A stretch of DNA of 61,485 bases from Sulfurovum sp. Lineage in GTDB: Bacteria > Campylobacterota > Campylobacteria > Campylobacterales > Sulfurovaceae. The DNA is taken from the NCBI GenBank assembly GCA_024762315.1, contig JANTHR010000003.1, forward strand, positions 1 to 61,485, written 5' to 3'. Of this stretch, positions 60,602 to 61,485 are shown piece by piece; within the stretch, counting starts at the first letter, position 1; every line of letters starts with the position of its first letter. Position numbers and translations under genes: made by a program. Under the pieces are notes generated by a model. It did not search any database, was not told where the DNA came from, and was given only the letters and a program-made list of their open reading frames with translations.

Positions 60602-61485
60602 ATGAAAAAAATATTTATCATTGGATTGTTGTTTACGTTTCTGTACGGAGAGAACAATACCTGTCTAAGTTGCCATAAAGGCATAGAGCATATCAGGGAT
60701 CACAAGTCCAAAATGATGGAGAAGATCTTTGCCAAAGCGGATGAGGCAGATGTGACAGGCAATGACTGTGTGGTCTGTCACGGAGGTAACGCCGAAGCAA
60801 CGGTGAAAGAGGAGGCTCACAAAGGTACTCCGGAGTACTTTGAAGACAATGAAGGGCCTAAAGCGTTTTACCCTGATCCGGGCAGTCCATGGATCAATGA
60901 AAACACTTGTGGAATGTGTCATAAAAAACAGGTGGCTGCCCAATGGAACAATCTTATGGCAACAGAAGCAGGGAAGATCCACGGTGCACTCTGGGGGTTT
61001 GGTGCCAAAGACGGATATGACCATAACCACAGTAATTTTGGAAATGAAGATATACATAAGCGTATTGGCACCAAAGTATATGATGAATATATGAAAAAAC
61101 TTCGTGTGAAAGAGCCTCAGGGATTTCCAAAAAAAATGAAAGAACTCCCTGCTGCACCTACAGCAGAGCAGATAGAAAAAGATCCAACGCTCTCTGTCTA
61201 TACGTATCTGCGCCAGGAGTGCCTACGCTGCCATACGGGAGGAAAAGGACGTAAAAGAAGAGGAGACTACAGGGGGATCGGCTGCTCTTCCTGTCATATT
61301 CCCTATTCCAATGAGGGATATTATGAAGGAGATGATCCCACCATTGACAAAAATGCAACAGGGCACTTTTTGGTACACAGTATCCAGTCTTCACGAAAAG
61401 TAAAGGTCAAAGTGCATGACAAAACCTATTCTGGTATCCCCGTAGAGACCTGCACCACCTGTCATAACCGCGGTAAACGGATCGG
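60602..61485 (+). CDS. Multihaem cytochrome c (5' part)
   Basis: The frame starts at ATG 60602, with GGGAG about 10 bases upstream, and runs off the window end, giving 294 residues. A signal peptide (KKIFIIGLLFTFLYG) is followed by six haem-binding CxxCH motifs: CLSCH, CVVCH, CGMCH, CLRCH, CSSCH and CTTCH. It is exported and matured in the periplasm. The spacing resembles large octahaem-type enzymes or electron carriers acting on sulfur or nitrogen compounds, but the type cannot be settled without the 3' end. TTTTTGCTATAATC at 60558-60571 is its promoter. Confidence 0.93.
   Translation, partial: MKKIFIIGLLFTFLYGENNTCLSCHKGIEHIRDHKSKMMEKIFAKADEADVTGNDCVVCHGGNAEATVKEEAHKGTPEYFEDNEGPKAFYPDPGSPWINENTCGMCHKKQVAAQWNNLMATEAGKIHGALWGFGAKDGYDHNHSNFGNEDIHKRIGTKVYDEYMKKLRVKEPQGFPKKMKELPAAPTAEQIEKDPTLSVYTYLRQECLRCHTGGKGRKRRGDYRGIGCSSCHIPYSNEGYYEGDDPTIDKNATGHFLVHSIQSSRKVKVKVHDKTYSGIPVETCTTCHNRGKRI

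Overview
The window reads as chromosomal DNA of a sulfur-oxidising Campylobacterota bacterium, closest in style to Sulfurovum. The visible reasons are a low-GC genome, AT-rich promoters of the form TTTTGCTATAATC, frequent TTG starts, the futalosine menaquinone genes mqnA and mqnD, a cbb3-oxidase accessory gene (ccoG), a sulfide:quinone reductase-like flavoprotein, paired YeeE/YedE sulfur transporters, and the start of a multihaem cytochrome c. The genus is an inference from gene content. No database was searched.

Layout. 0-5.8 kb: the ccoG end, a small membrane protein, an SQR-like protein, a pair of hairpin repeats, thiol peroxidase, two paralogous L,D-transpeptidase lipoproteins around a small coiled-coil gene with an apparent ATT start, and a DUF1566 protein. 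5.8-13.2 kb: murB and mqnD diverge from recA, then eno, an ftsB-like gene, a coiled-coil protein, a CPA2 antiporter and bioB. 13.4-21.7 kb: a two-gene membrane signalling unit with a degenerate hybrid kinase, topA, a BON-LysM protein, dcd, a SurA-like chaperone and a ComEA-like protein with a lysine-rich tail. 21.8-27.4 kb: gltX, mqnA, moaD-moaE-moeA, an S24-type repressor and a DksA-like protein. 27.4-33.5 kb: a thioredoxin-domain/DUF309/SagB-type operon, two YeeE proteins, a YciH-like factor, a new 32-residue membrane peptide and yaaA. 33.6-51.2 kb: the core translation and transcription block, tRNA-Thr-Tyr-Gly-Thr, tuf, rpmG, tRNA-Trp, secE, nusG, rplKAJL, rpoBC, rpsL, rpsG, fusA. 51.3-61.5 kb: small conserved genes, a stand-alone repressor-like DNA-binding protein, queF, a degenerate GGDEF-EAL protein, gyrB, tsaD, a small hydrolase, dxr, cdsA and the multihaem cytochrome.

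The most interesting signal is a candidate damage-response regulon. One 17-bp palindrome, TATGWCA-WAT-TGTCATA, lies upstream of recA (7582), of an S24 autocleavable repressor (two copies, 26270 and 26311), and of a 78-residue protein homologous to only the DNA-binding half of that repressor (perfect palindrome, 52442). A previously unlisted 37-codon reading frame diverges from the repressor and starts just beyond one of the operators. Campylobacterota are generally described as lacking LexA, so an S24 repressor that controls itself, recA and a truncated paralogue would be a substitute SOS circuit.

Other notable items are an inverted-repeat element whose two copies flank a hydrolase gene and supply the stop codons of two genes, a hairpin family with compensatory changes between distant copies, a multi-branched gyrB leader next to a G-quadruplex-type tract, and two signalling proteins whose catalytic residues are mostly lost.
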